Assembly (NCBI RefSeq): GCF_050483325.1
Contig: NZ_JBCMYF010000012.1
Location: 175,547 to 239,546, forward strand
Reading direction: 5' to 3'
Source of the DNA: Bacillus_P idriensis_A
GTDB taxonomy: Bacteria; Bacillota; Bacilli; Bacillales; Bacillaceae
DNA length: 64,000 nt
Under the pieces are notes generated by a model. The model worked only from the letters and a program-made list of their open reading frames with translations. It searched no databases and was not told the origin of the DNA. The position numbers and the translations under genes were made by a program. Every line of letters starts with the position of its first letter. The first letter of the stretch is position 1. This document shows positions 35,312 through 44,169 of this stretch, one piece after another.

Positions 35312-35536
35312 TTAGTCATAACTTATTTTAGTCCCATGTGTGTAATCAGCTTCGTTGCGATTTAAACCGCCGCGTTCTTCAATTTCCAGAATGATTTCAC
35401 GGTGTATCGTTTGTCCTTCGGCGTTTAAATAGGGCATCATTTGCTGAAGCCCATGATGGAAGTAAGCTAATTCACTATCTTTCCACTCGTGGATGGACAT
35501 CATGGATAATTCAGTCATATCACGGCCTACATACAT
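35312..35536 (-). CDS. yfhS: YfhS family small protein
   Basis: A 74-residue protein starting MYVGRDMTELSM with EWKDSELAYFHHGLQQMMPY and EADYTHGTKISYD, the pattern of Bacillus YfhS, of unknown function and a suspected sporulation role. I chose the internal ATG at 35536, preceded by AGAGGAGGATTGCTT; an upstream frame would add 18 unlikely residues. Confidence 0.78.
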   Translation of the reverse strand: MYVGRDMTELSMMSIHEWKDSELAYFHHGLQQMMPYLNAEGQTIHREIILEIEERGGLNRNEADYTHGTKISYD

Positions 35537-35624
35537 AAGCAATCCTCCTCTACTACTCGCTTGTCCTATTGTTTGATACAATAAAGGCAACTATACGATT
35601 AACAGCAAATAAGGAGATGTAAAA

Positions 35625-36377
35625 ATGAACCAGAACAAAACAGCTCTAATTACAGGAAGCAGCAGGGGAATAGGGAAAGCAATCGCACTCCGTCTTGCTA
35701 AGCAGGGATACAATATCGTCATCAATTATGCCAGAAGCAAAGGTGCGGCCCTTCAAACAGCGGAAGAAATTGAAGCGCTTGGAGTAAAGGCCCTGGTAGT
35801 TAAAGCAAACGTAGGAAAACCTGAAAAGATAAAAGACATGTTCGCCGAGATCGATGAAACCTTCGGCCGTTTAGATATATTTGTGAACAATGCTGCATCA
35901 GGGGTATTAAGACCTTTAATGGAGCTTGAAGAAAGCCACTGGGACTGGACAATGGATATTAACAGCAAAGCCCTTTTATTCTGCGCTCAGGAAGCTGCGA
36001 AGAGAATGGAGAAAAATGGCGGCGGAACGATTGTCAGCATCAGCTCATTAGGTTCAATCCGCGTTCTTGAAAATTATACAACAGTTGGAGTATCAAAGGC
36101 TGCACTTGAATCTTTGACTCGTTATTTGGCAGTTGAGCTAGCCTCTAAAAACATTGTCGTCAATGCTGTTTCAGGAGGAGCTGTTGATACAGAAGCGCTG
36201 AAGCATTTTCCAAACCGGGAAGAACTGCTCGCGGATGCGAAAAGAATGACACCTGCAGGACGCATGGTAGATATGGAAGATATGGTTGATGCAGTTGAAT
36301 TTCTCGTTTCAGACCAGGCCTCAATGATTAGAGGGCAGACCATTATCGTCGATGGCGGACGTTCTCTTTTAATGTAA
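35625..36377 (+). CDS. fabL: Enoyl-ACP reductase III FabL
   Basis: A 250-residue SDR-fold enoyl-ACP reductase, the NADPH-dependent FabL of Bacillus (formerly YgaA), for the last step of fatty-acid elongation. Features: TGSSRGIGKAIA, VNNAASGVLRPL, the catalytic region SISSLGSIRVLENYTTVGVS with Tyr and a spaced Lys (YTTVGVSK), and C-terminal IRGQTIIVDGG. Its place between yfhS and sspE matches B. subtilis. AAGGAGATG precedes the ATG. Confidence 0.9.
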   Translation: MNQNKTALITGSSRGIGKAIALRLAKQGYNIVINYARSKGAALQTAEEIEALGVKALVVKANVGKPEKIKDMFAEIDETFGRLDIFVNNAASGVLRPLMELEESHWDWTMDINSKALLFCAQEAAKRMEKNGGGTIVSISSLGSIRVLENYTTVGVSKAALESLTRYLAVELASKNIVVNAVSGGAVDTEALKHFPNREELLADAKRMTPAGRMVDMEDMVDAVEFLVSDQASMIRGQTIIVDGGRSLLM

Positions 36378-36421
36378 AATCAGCGGAAGCAGTCAGCAAA
36401 TCAAAAAAATTTAAAAACCTT

Positions 36422-36452
36422 TGGATATTAATTTCACCTCCGGGACATGATA
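36422..36452 (+). promoter_or_regulatory. Possible sigma-G promoter of the sspE-like gene
   Basis: TGGATA (36422-36427) and CATGATA (36446-36452), 18 bp apart, resemble the forespore sigma-G consensus (TGAATA, CATACTA) with one and two mismatches. It would give a very short leader before the ribosome site at 36461. Confidence 0.35.
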
Positions 36453-36473
36453 AATTTCGTGGAGGTGATAAAC

Positions 36474-36662
36474 ATGGCAAACAATCAACAACAACCAAAC
36501 AAAACTCAATCTGGCACTAGCGTACAACACGTGAAACAACAAAACGCTCAAGCTGCGCAAGGTCAACAACAATTCGGAGCTGAGTTCGCTAGCGAAACAG
36601 ATGCTCAACAAGTGAAAAAATATAACCAGCAAGCTGAAGCTAAAAAGAACCAAAACTCATAA
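36474..36662 (+). CDS. sspE: Gamma-type small acid-soluble spore protein (SspE-like)
   Basis: A 62-residue Gln/Asn-rich protein starting MANNQQQPNKTQ with the gamma-SASP repeat core GQQQFGAEFASETDAQQVKK. It is a spore-core amino acid reserve degraded at germination; the FxxEFASE site is where the germination protease cuts. B. subtilis SspE (84 residues) has two full repeats; here only one is present. GGAGGTGATAAAC precedes the ATG at 36474. Confidence 0.85.
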   Translation: MANNQQQPNKTQSGTSVQHVKQQNAQAAQGQQQFGAEFASETDAQQVKKYNQQAEAKKNQNS

Positions 36663-36681
36663 TCAAACCGTTTAAAAAACG

Positions 36682-36722
36682 AAAAGAGACACTTCTCCCT
36701 TGTGTGGAGAGGTGTCTTTTTT
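36682..36722 (+). terminator. Terminator of sspE
   Basis: Stem AAGAGACACTTCTCC / GGAGAGGTGTCTTTT with one mismatch, followed by a T run. Confidence 0.85.
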
Positions 36723-36751
36723 AATATGTGGCAAAAGTACAGGCGGTATAG

Positions 36752-37496
36752 TGATCTAATCGAGAGTTTGGAACACTTTACGAAATAGCGGTTCAGGATA
36801 AAGTGTTCTAATTTGGAGTTTGTAACACTTCCGGAAAGAGCGGTTCAGGTTAACGTGATCTAATTGAGAGTTTGGAACACTTCCGGAAATAGCGGTTCAG
36901 GATAAAGTGTTCTAATTTGGAGGTTGGAGCACTTGCGGAAAGAGCGGTTCAGGACAAAGTGTTCTAATCTGGAGGTTGGAGCACTTGCGGAAAGAGCGGT
37001 TCAGGATAACGTGTTCTAATTTGGAGGTTGGAGCACTTGCGGAAAGAGCGGTTCAGGACAAAGTGTTCTAATCTGGAGGTTGGAGCACTTGCGGAAAGAG
37101 CGGTTCAGGATAAAGTGTTCTAATCTGGAGGTTGGAGCACTTGCGGAAAGAGCGGTTCAGGATAAAGTGTTCTAATTTGGAGGTTGGAGCACATCCCTAA
37201 AGAGCGGTTCAGGATAAAGTGTTCTAATCTGGAGGTTGGAGCACTTGCGGAAAGAGCGGTTCAGGACAAAGTGTTCTAATCTGGAGTTTGGAGCACTTCC
37301 GGAAAGAGCGGTTCAGGACAAAGTGTTCTAATCTGGAGGTTGGAGCACTTCCGGAAAGAGCGGTTCAGGATAAAGTGTTCTAATCTGGAGTTTGGAGCAC
37401 TTCCGGTAAGAGTGGTTCAGGATAAAGTGTTCTAATCTGGAATTTGGAACACATCCCTAAAGAGCGGTTCAGTCCAAATTGTCCTAATCGGTTTTT
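36752..37496. repeat. Tandem array 1: 14 units of exactly 52 bp
   Basis: The marker GCGGTTCAG recurs every 52 bases at 36788, 36840, 36892, 36944, 36996, 37048, 37100, 37152, 37204, 37256, 37308, 37360, 37412 (as GTGGTTCAG) and 37464. Each unit holds a GAGCACTT...AAGTGTTC inverted repeat (a perfect 9 bp in the first unit) around CGGTTCAGGATA. Stops occur in all frames, so it is non-coding. Whole units are conserved, so it is not a CRISPR. End units are the most diverged. Confidence 0.9.
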
Positions 37497-37644
37497 AACA
37501 CAATTCCCATAATCGGCAGGATCCTTGAAGTGTCCCAATCTTGATTTTAGCACCCGAGCAAATCGCACCTCCAAAACATATAAACCCTCAAAAAAACACC
37601 GCATCACCCCTAAAGGCAACACGGCAATCAGTGTACAAAATCTT

Positions 37645-39153
37645 CTATTTCACAGAAGCAAGCTCATTCTTCTTAATCAAATCAGCTGTAAGCTGGCCTG
37701 ACAATGTAACCATCGGAACGCCGCCGCCTGGATGGGTTGAGCCTCCAACAAAATACAATCCTTCATAAATATCGCTCTTCGCCGGAATTTTAAATCCGCT
37801 GTTTTTCTTTTTGTCAGAAGCAATACCATAGATTGAACCGCCATTTGGTCCATACAGATCCTCAAGGTCCTCTGGAGTAAAACGGTATTCAAATTCAATG
37901 GATCCCCGCAAATCTTTCATCCCCATGCGTTCAAGTTTGTTTAAGACAAGTTCCCGGTACTCCTCCCAATCAAAGCTTGTATTAACCCCTTCCTTTAGAG
38001 GAGGAACGTGGGTAAGGACAAATAGATTGTCTTTTCCTTCCGGAGCCTGGCTTTCGTCAGATCTAGAAGAAATCCCGATATAAATTGTCGGGTCATCAGC
38101 CGGCACCCCCTGATCGAATATTTGCTGAAATTCTTTTTCCGGATCCTCTGAGAAAAAGAAATTATGATGCTTTAAATCATCAAATTTACGGTCTGTGCCA
38201 AGCAGCAGCACTAATCCGGAAACACTTGGAGTAAAGGTTTTGCCCAATTTCTTCATTTCTTTTTTAACTTCTCCGGTTGAAGGAGCAAGATGCCGGTATG
38301 CAGGGATTGCCTCTAAGTTCGAAATTACGACATCTGCATGATAAACATCCCCATTCTCCGTCATGACGCCTTTAACTGTTTTTCCATCCAGCTCAAGGCA
38401 AGCTACAGGGGTATTGGTTTTGACTTCAATCCTAAGTTCATCCATTACCTTCTGCATCCCTTCAGCAATTCCGTACATCCCGCCTTTTACATAGTGAATG
38501 CCAAGTCCGAGCTGCACATATATCAGCTGATTAAGGATGGCTGGTGCGGAATATGGGTTAGATCCCACATACATGACGAAAAAATTGAACAGCTGCTGCA
38601 GATACTTGCTGTCCAGATGCTTTTTAGTTCCGTCTGCAACCGTGCTGAGGGGATCCATTGCCATTAGATCCTTCAGAGTATGATGTTTCTTTAAATCCTT
38701 TAAATCTTCAAGGCTGAATTTATAAAAACTTTTCAAACAAAGTTCATACATTTTTTCACTGTAGGTAAGAAGGCTGCTAAGGCTGCCATGTGGCTCCTTA
38801 GATACCTTTGCCATTTCAGCGATCATTGTCGGAAGGTCGCTTGAAACATCAATTTTTGTGCCGTCTTCAAAAAACGTTCGCCATTGAGGCTCTACCCGTT
38901 CCACCGTTATGTAGTCTTCCAAGTGCCTGTTTACACTTCTGAACAGCTGCTCGAGCACCCATGGCATCGTTAAGATGGAAGGTCCTGTATCAAAAGTGAA
39001 TCCTTTGCCTGAGCGGCGATTTAGTTTTCCGCCAACATTGCTGTTTTTCTCAAGGACGGTTACATCATATCCATCTGCAGACAGCCGAATGGCAGCAGAC
39101 ATTCCTCCAAGCCCCGCTCCGATTACAATAGCTTTCTTTTTTTGATTGATCAT
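37645..39153 (-). CDS. CrtI/CrtN-family carotenoid desaturase or oxygenase
   Basis: A 502-residue FAD-dependent enzyme of the phytoene desaturase family. It has the dinucleotide motif VIGAGLGGMSAAIRLSADGY with VLEKNSNVGGKL and FDTGPSILT at the N-terminus. The bacterial-type desaturase signature GLYFVGGSTHPGGGVPMVTL followed by SGQ sits at the C-terminus. It could be a C30 carotenoid desaturase (CrtN) or one of the CrtN-like oxidases (CrtP/CrtNb); sequence alone does not decide. It follows a membrane methyltransferase gene by 21 bp, so both are probably one unit. No crtM synthase is nearby. Confidence 0.82.
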   Translation of the reverse strand: MINQKKKAIVIGAGLGGMSAAIRLSADGYDVTVLEKNSNVGGKLNRRSGKGFTFDTGPSILTMPWVLEQLFRSVNRHLEDYITVERVEPQWRTFFEDGTKIDVSSDLPTMIAEMAKVSKEPHGSLSSLLTYSEKMYELCLKSFYKFSLEDLKDLKKHHTLKDLMAMDPLSTVADGTKKHLDSKYLQQLFNFFVMYVGSNPYSAPAILNQLIYVQLGLGIHYVKGGMYGIAEGMQKVMDELRIEVKTNTPVACLELDGKTVKGVMTENGDVYHADVVISNLEAIPAYRHLAPSTGEVKKEMKKLGKTFTPSVSGLVLLLGTDRKFDDLKHHNFFFSEDPEKEFQQIFDQGVPADDPTIYIGISSRSDESQAPEGKDNLFVLTHVPPLKEGVNTSFDWEEYRELVLNKLERMGMKDLRGSIEFEYRFTPEDLEDLYGPNGGSIYGIASDKKKNSGFKIPAKSDIYEGLYFVGGSTHPGGGVPMVTLSGQLTADLIKKNELASVK

Positions 39154-39174
39154 TCCAGCACCTCCGGTTAATAG

Positions 39175-39756
39175 TTAATAAAAAGGGGGGAAGAGCCGGT
39201 ATCTTTTTTTTGCAAAGCTCCGGTATTCTTCTCCATATGCTTTAATGAGCATTCTTTCTTCAATGCGGATCCTTTGAATTAAGGTGAATGCTCCGGCAGA
39301 TCCGCCAACAATAGCAAGGACAATATTGCCCAGAGAAAGACAAATCCCGATTATGATCAGCAAAAGCCCGGTATAAAGCGGATGTCTGAGCAGCCTGTAC
39401 GGACCTGAGCTTACAAGTTCGTCGTTTATGCGGACGGATACATGCCTTGTGAATTGCTGACGCAGGTGGACAATCCCCCAGTATCTTAAGAAAACTCCAG
39501 CCGCAAAAAGCATCAGTCCTATTAATTGAATAAGGGTATTTTCCAAGTAAAATATCCGCCATTCTTTCATTAAAACCGCACTTATGATCGTTGAAGCGAA
39601 AACAAGGAAGATAAAGGGGTAAGAGCGCTTCTCATTTGTTTCTTCTTCTGTGAATTCCCTATCGCGGTAAAGGATGAATTCAGCAATCCAGATAGCAGTG
39701 ATGATAAAAAACAGAAGGGAAATCATGATGAACGTGCACCGCCTTAATTTTTTCAA
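39175..39756 (-). CDS. Isoprenylcysteine carboxyl methyltransferase-like membrane protein
   Basis: A 193-residue integral membrane protein with four to five helices and the ICMT/PEMT signature near the C-terminus (SGPYRLLRHPLYTGLLLIII, then EERMLIKAYGEEYRSFAKKR). The family methylates isoprenyl or lipid acceptors with SAM. Beside a carotenoid oxidase gene it may modify a carotenoid product; this is inference from position. Confidence 0.72.
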   Translation of the reverse strand: MKKLRRCTFIMISLLFFIITAIWIAEFILYRDREFTEEETNEKRSYPFIFLVFASTIISAVLMKEWRIFYLENTLIQLIGLMLFAAGVFLRYWGIVHLRQQFTRHVSVRINDELVSSGPYRLLRHPLYTGLLLIIIGICLSLGNIVLAIVGGSAGAFTLIQRIRIEERMLIKAYGEEYRSFAKKRYRLFPPFY

Positions 39757-39953
39757 GAAAATTCAGATTGCTTAGCGTTTCCCTCATTTTAATCGATACA
39801 AACTAAAATCAGGAATCTCAATGTGCTGTAATCAGATTACACATCCGACAAAACCTCTTATTCCTCAACATATAAAGTCAAAGGAAAATCATTTGCTGAG
39901 AAGAAATAATACGTGTACAAATCAGCAGGAGAAAAGAAAGAGGTGTCATTAGA

Positions 39954-40208
39954 TTGAAAGAATTTGATCAATTAGTCGGAAATCAGCTTCAGACGATGGA
40001 GAAGCTGCTGAGCCTGCAGTCCGAAATTGAGAGATGCCAGGAGTTAAAAGAGCAGCTGAATAATCTTCCTGATAGAATACAATGCAAGGAGATTGAGTCT
40101 GAGATCCATTTTATGAAGGATGAGCTGCATATGATTCAGAAGGTGTTTGAAAAGCAGACAGAAGAGGTCATCCGTTCATATCAGGCTGCGGAGCCGCTGC
40201 ATAAATAA
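39954..40208 (+). CDS. ygaB: YgaB family protein
   Basis: An 84-residue, almost wholly coiled-coil protein (heptads through MEKLLSLQSEIERCQELKEQ and EIHFMKDELHMIQKVFEKQT). It matches YgaB of Bacillus by length and position before ygaC. Function is unknown. The start is TTG with AAAGAGGTG upstream. A hairpin with a T run follows. Confidence 0.78.
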   Translation: MKEFDQLVGNQLQTMEKLLSLQSEIERCQELKEQLNNLPDRIQCKEIESEIHFMKDELHMIQKVFEKQTEEVIRSYQAAEPLHK

Positions 40209-40217
40209 AAGGTTATC

Positions 40218-40261
40218 TTAAGAGTCAGCCTAACCCCGGGCGGCTCTTTTATTTTCTTTTT
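40218..40261 (+). terminator. Terminator of ygaB
   Basis: Imperfect stem AAGAGTCAGCC / GGCGGCTCTT with an 8-nt loop, followed by TTATTTTC and a T run. Confidence 0.6.
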
Positions 40262-40351
40262 TTTCCTGCAAACGGTATAATAGTAAAAACAAATAATTGA
40301 AGACCTTTGCCCTTTTCAGCAAAGCGGCGATACGGAAAGTAGGGGAGCAAA

Positions 40352-40882
40352 ATGGGATTTCCCAAGGAAGGAGATAACATACAAATTCATAGTTACAAAC
40401 ATGATGGGCATATTCACCGAATTTGGGATGAAACAACCGTATTAAAGGCTAGTCAGCATTGTATTATCGGCGGAAATGACCGTACAGTTGTGACAGAATC
40501 TGATGGCCGCACATGGATTACCCGTGAACCTGCGATTTGTTACTTTCATACAAAGTACTGGTTTAACGTAATAGGGATGATCCGGGAAGACGGCATATAT
40601 TATTATTGCAACATAAGCTCGCCATTCGCTTGGGACGATGAAGCGCTGAAATACATAGATTATGACCTTGATGTTAAAATTTTTCCTGATATGACCTATA
40701 TCATTTTAGATGAAGATGAATATGAATATCACCGAAAAAAAATGAATTATCCTGATGTCATCGATTTGATTTTGAAGAGCAACCTTGAAAAACTGCTGCG
40801 CTGGATCAGACAGCAGAAAGGACCGTTCTCAGCGGAATTTATCGATGAGTGGTATGAACGTTATTTAACACATGTAAAGTAA
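40352..40882 (+). CDS. ygaC: YgaC, DUF402 nucleoside tri/diphosphatase-like
   Basis: A 176-residue DUF402 protein, related to the staphylococcal nucleoside tri- and diphosphate phosphatase Ntdp. The beta-barrel core has RIWDETTVLKAS, WFNVIGMIREDGIYYYCNIS, the acidic metal-binding patch YIDYDLDVKIFPD and ILDEDEYEYHR. Cytoplasmic. GTAGGGGAGC precedes the ATG. A terminator follows before ygaD. Confidence 0.85.
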   Translation: MGFPKEGDNIQIHSYKHDGHIHRIWDETTVLKASQHCIIGGNDRTVVTESDGRTWITREPAICYFHTKYWFNVIGMIREDGIYYYCNISSPFAWDDEALKYIDYDLDVKIFPDMTYIILDEDEYEYHRKKMNYPDVIDLILKSNLEKLLRWIRQQKGPFSAEFIDEWYERYLTHVK

Positions 40883-40954
40883 AATGATTTGTTATCAGTT
40901 CACACTTCCTGATGTACAGCAAATAGATAGCAGATTCGGGGATGCTTAACCTGA

Positions 40955-40985
40955 AAGCCTGTTTATAAACAGGCTTATTCTTTTT
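40955..40985 (+). terminator. Terminator of ygaC
   Basis: Perfect stem AAGCCTGTTT / AAACAGGCTT followed by ATTCTTTTT. Confidence 0.85.
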
Positions 40986-41082
40986 GCCGGGATATACTTG
41001 TTAGTGATATAGGCGAGGCAGCGGCACGTATGAGATGATTTGCTGCGCACAAAATAGATATAGAAAGGGGGAGACAAGGCCC

Positions 41083-42825
41083 TTGAGTTCAGTAAAGCGT
41101 TACATGAAGTTCGTCAAACCTTATAAATTGCAAATTGCGGGAACAATCCTTATTGGAATTATTAAATTCTCTATTCCTTTATTAACACCGCTGCTGCTTA
41201 AGTATGTAGTCGATGATATATTAGGCGGGAAAATGTCAGCTGATGAAAAAACGGCAAAGCTGCTGACAATCATGGGAATCATGTTTGCCATCTTCCTTAT
41301 TGTCAGACCGCCAATAGAATATTACCGTCAATATTTTGCCCAATGGACAGGGAGCAAAATCCTTTATGATATAAGAGACAGCCTGTTTACCCATCTGCAG
41401 AAGCTCAGTCTCCGCTACTACGCAAATACAAGAGCGGGAGAAATTATCTCAAGGATTATAAACGATGTTGAACAAACGAAAAACTTTGTCATCACCGGTC
41501 TGATGAACGTATGGCTTGATATTTTTACAATCGTAATCGCAGTGATTATCATGTTTACGATGGATTTCAAGCTCACACTCGTTTCCATTATTCTGTTTCC
41601 TCTTTACGGCTTTTCGGTTAAATACTTTTACGGTAAGCTGAGACATCTGACACGGGTCCGCTCACAAGCATTGGCCCAGGTTCAGGGACATCTTCATGAG
41701 CGGGTTCAGGGAATGCCTGTCATCCGCAGTTTTGCCATTGAAGATCATGAGCAGGCTGAATTTAATAAAGAAAATCATAACTTTTTAACCAAAGCACTCG
41801 ACCATACTAGCTGGAATGCGAAGACATTTGCCGTTGTGAATACCATTACGGATGTTGCCCCGCTGCTTGTTATTTCATTTGCAGCCTATCAGGTTATTCA
41901 TGGGAACATGACAGTCGGGACAATGGTAGCATTTATTGCCTATATTGATCAGCTTTATAATCCGCTAAGACGTCTGGTTACATCATCAACTACTCTCACT
42001 CAGGCCTTGGCATCGATGGACCGTGTGTTTGAATTGATTGACGAAAAGTATGATATTACGGATAAACCCAATGCGATCGAAGCAAAAGCAGTAAACGGCA
42101 CAATTGAATTTGAAGAAGTGTCGTTCAAATATGGGGAGAAAGAGCCGATGATCCTCGACAATGTCTCGTTAAAAGTGAACAGAGGGGAAACGGTTGCATT
42201 AGTAGGAATGAGCGGAGGCGGAAAATCAACCTTCATCAGCTTAATTCCGCGTTTTTACGATGTTTCTGAAGGACGCATTCTTCTTGATGGAACAGATATA
42301 AGAGACTACCGTGCTCAAAGCCTGAGAGATCAAATTGGAATGGTGCTGCAGGATACATTCTTATTCAGCCAGTCTGTTAAAGAAAATATTCTGATCGGCA
42401 AGCCTGGAGCAACGGATGAAGAAGTGTTTGAAGCGGCAAGAGCAGCAAACGCGCATGATTTCATATTAGGCTTTCCTGAGGGCTATAATACGAAAGTCGG
42501 TGAACGCGGCGTTAAACTTTCCGGGGGTCAAAAACAAAGACTTGCGATTGCGAGAGTGTTCTTAAAGAATCCGCCAATACTTGTTCTTGATGAAGCAACG
42601 TCAGCTCTTGATTTAGAAAGCGAGCACCTGATACAGGAAGCTCTTGAGAAACTTGCTCTGGACCGGACGACGTTTATCGTAGCTCATCGTCTTTCAACCA
42701 TCACCCATGCTGATAAAATTGTAGTCGTAGAAAACGGAAAAATTGCAGAACAGGGAACTCATGCGGAACTAATGGAGAAACAAGGCCATTATTATTCTCT
42801 ATTCCAAATTCAGCAATTAGATTAG
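41083..42825 (+). CDS. ygaD: ABC exporter YgaD (MsbA/LmrA type half-transporter)
   Basis: A 580-residue half-transporter that should dimerise. Six membrane helices fill residues 10-310, followed by an ATPase domain: Walker A GMSGGGKST near 375, Q-loop VLQDTFLFS, signature LSGGQKQRLA, Walker B ILVLDEATSALD and H-loop VAHRLSTI. It aligns throughout with B. subtilis YgaD. I chose TTG at 41083, which follows AAGGGGGAGA and matches the B. subtilis start; ATG at 41035 would add 16 unlikely residues. The substrate is probably a drug or lipid and is not established. Confidence 0.9.
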   Translation: MSSVKRYMKFVKPYKLQIAGTILIGIIKFSIPLLTPLLLKYVVDDILGGKMSADEKTAKLLTIMGIMFAIFLIVRPPIEYYRQYFAQWTGSKILYDIRDSLFTHLQKLSLRYYANTRAGEIISRIINDVEQTKNFVITGLMNVWLDIFTIVIAVIIMFTMDFKLTLVSIILFPLYGFSVKYFYGKLRHLTRVRSQALAQVQGHLHERVQGMPVIRSFAIEDHEQAEFNKENHNFLTKALDHTSWNAKTFAVVNTITDVAPLLVISFAAYQVIHGNMTVGTMVAFIAYIDQLYNPLRRLVTSSTTLTQALASMDRVFELIDEKYDITDKPNAIEAKAVNGTIEFEEVSFKYGEKEPMILDNVSLKVNRGETVALVGMSGGGKSTFISLIPRFYDVSEGRILLDGTDIRDYRAQSLRDQIGMVLQDTFLFSQSVKENILIGKPGATDEEVFEAARAANAHDFILGFPEGYNTKVGERGVKLSGGQKQRLAIARVFLKNPPILVLDEATSALDLESEHLIQEALEKLALDRTTFIVAHRLSTITHADKIVVVENGKIAEQGTHAELMEKQGHYYSLFQIQQLD

Positions 42826-42885
42826 TCCATGTTTTTCTATCATAATAAAATCCCTTCTTTAGGCGAAATGAATTCCATAATAAGT

Positions 42886-42921
42886 AAAAATAAGCAATCC
42901 TTTCTGGATTGCTTATTTTTT
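42886..42921 (+). terminator. Terminator of ygaD
   Basis: Perfect stem AAATAAGCAATCC / GGATTGCTTATTT followed by T residues. The remaining 42922-43158 contains only a candidate promoter. Confidence 0.85.
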
Positions 42922-43026
42922 ATGATCAAAAAGACATGAGTTTAATTAACATAATCACTTTATTAAAGTAATGTAATAAAATTATTTAGGTACAAAGAAC
43001 CATTTTAATATTTAGAATTTTTAGTC

Positions 43027-43032
43027 TATAAT
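43027..43032 (+). promoter_or_regulatory. Candidate -10 of the peptide transporter operon
   Basis: TATAAT at 43027-43032 in an AT-rich stretch about 125 bp before the first transporter gene. The -35 position (TTTAAT) is weak. Confidence 0.35.
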
Positions 43033-43158
43033 TTGTACATATCCAATTTTTTTGTATTTTGAATAGTATCTTACAGAAATATCAAGAGAGAGCATAGAGG
43101 ATGATCCGACATCATATGTTTTTAAGGTGATTGGAAAAGAGTATCCTCAAAGCAGGGG

Positions 43159-44169
43159 GTGTACGGTCTGTCACGGGAAAAAATATTAGAAATCAGAGAT
43201 TTAAGCATTACATTTATGCAAAGTAAAGAAGAAACGCGAGTTGTTGACTCCATTCGCTTTGATGTACATAAGGGAGAAGTTTTAGGAATCGTAGGAGAAT
43301 CGGGATGCGGAAAAAGTGTGACTTCGCTTTCGATTATGGGGTTATTGCCAAAGAAGACATCAAAGCTGACAGGAGAAGTATTGTTTCAAGGAAAAGATCT
43401 TCTGAAGCTGAATGAAAAATCACTCCGTTCCATACGCGGAAATGAAATTGCAATGGTCTTTCAGGAGCCAATGACTTCACTCAATCCATTATTTAAAATA
43501 GGCAACCAGCTTGAAGAGTCGCTTCGTGTTCATCAGAACTTAACGAAAAAACAGGCTAAGGACCGGGTCATTCAAATTCTAAAGCTTGTAGGACTGCCGA
43601 GACCTGAGGAGTTATACGGGGAATATCCCCATCAGCTCTCAGGAGGCATGAGGCAGCGTGTCATGATTGCGATGGCAATGATATGTGATCCTAAGCTGCT
43701 GATTGCTGATGAGCCGACAACTGCACTCGATGTAACAATTCAGGCACAAATATTGAAATTGATGAAAGACCTTAATCAAAAACTTGACACGTCCATTGTC
43801 TTTATCACACATGATCTTGGTGTAGTTGCGGAAATGTGCGACCGCGTCATGGTCATGTATGCAGGGCAAGTCGTGGAAGAGGGAAGCGTCAAAACGATTT
43901 TTAAAAATCCTAAGCATCCTTATACAAAGGGGCTTATGAAATCAGTTCCGGATATCCGGCAAAAAAATGACAGATTGTATTCCATTTCAGGACAAGTGCC
44001 GCGTCCTGGCACTGTTCAGCAGGGATGTCTGTTTGCAGGCCGCTGCGAATATGCAATGGCTGAGTGCCTGAATGATGCACCGCCGCTGTACAAGTTAGAG
44101 AATTCCCATCAATCAAGATGCTTTCTGGCACGAGAGGAGGCAATTCAGCATGACGAAGCTTTTGCTTAA
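43159..44169 (+). CDS. Peptide ABC transporter ATP-binding protein (OppD/DppD type)
   Basis: A roughly 336-residue ATPase of an oligopeptide or dipeptide importer. Walker A is GESGCGKS near 50, the Q-loop VFQEPMTSLNP, signature LSGGMRQRVMIAMAM, Walker B LLIADEPTTALD, and the C-terminal oligopeptide domain has the cysteine cluster PGTVQQGCLFAGRCEYAMAE (its iron-sulfur-type Cys set). The start is uncertain: GTG 43159 lies on the GGGGG site, so a CTG near 43168 or another codon may be used. It overlaps the next gene by 20 bp. Confidence 0.88.
   Translation: MYGLSREKILEIRDLSITFMQSKEETRVVDSIRFDVHKGEVLGIVGESGCGKSVTSLSIMGLLPKKTSKLTGEVLFQGKDLLKLNEKSLRSIRGNEIAMVFQEPMTSLNPLFKIGNQLEESLRVHQNLTKKQAKDRVIQILKLVGLPRPEELYGEYPHQLSGGMRQRVMIAMAMICDPKLLIADEPTTALDVTIQAQILKLMKDLNQKLDTSIVFITHDLGVVAEMCDRVMVMYAGQVVEEGSVKTIFKNPKHPYTKGLMKSVPDIRQKNDRLYSISGQVPRPGTVQQGCLFAGRCEYAMAECLNDAPPLYKLENSHQSRCFLAREEAIQHDEAFA

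Noticed and set aside
36752..37496. CRISPR array (52-bp regular repeats)
   Set aside because: The whole unit is conserved with no unique spacers, and no cas genes are present. The same holds for the array at 49827-50430.
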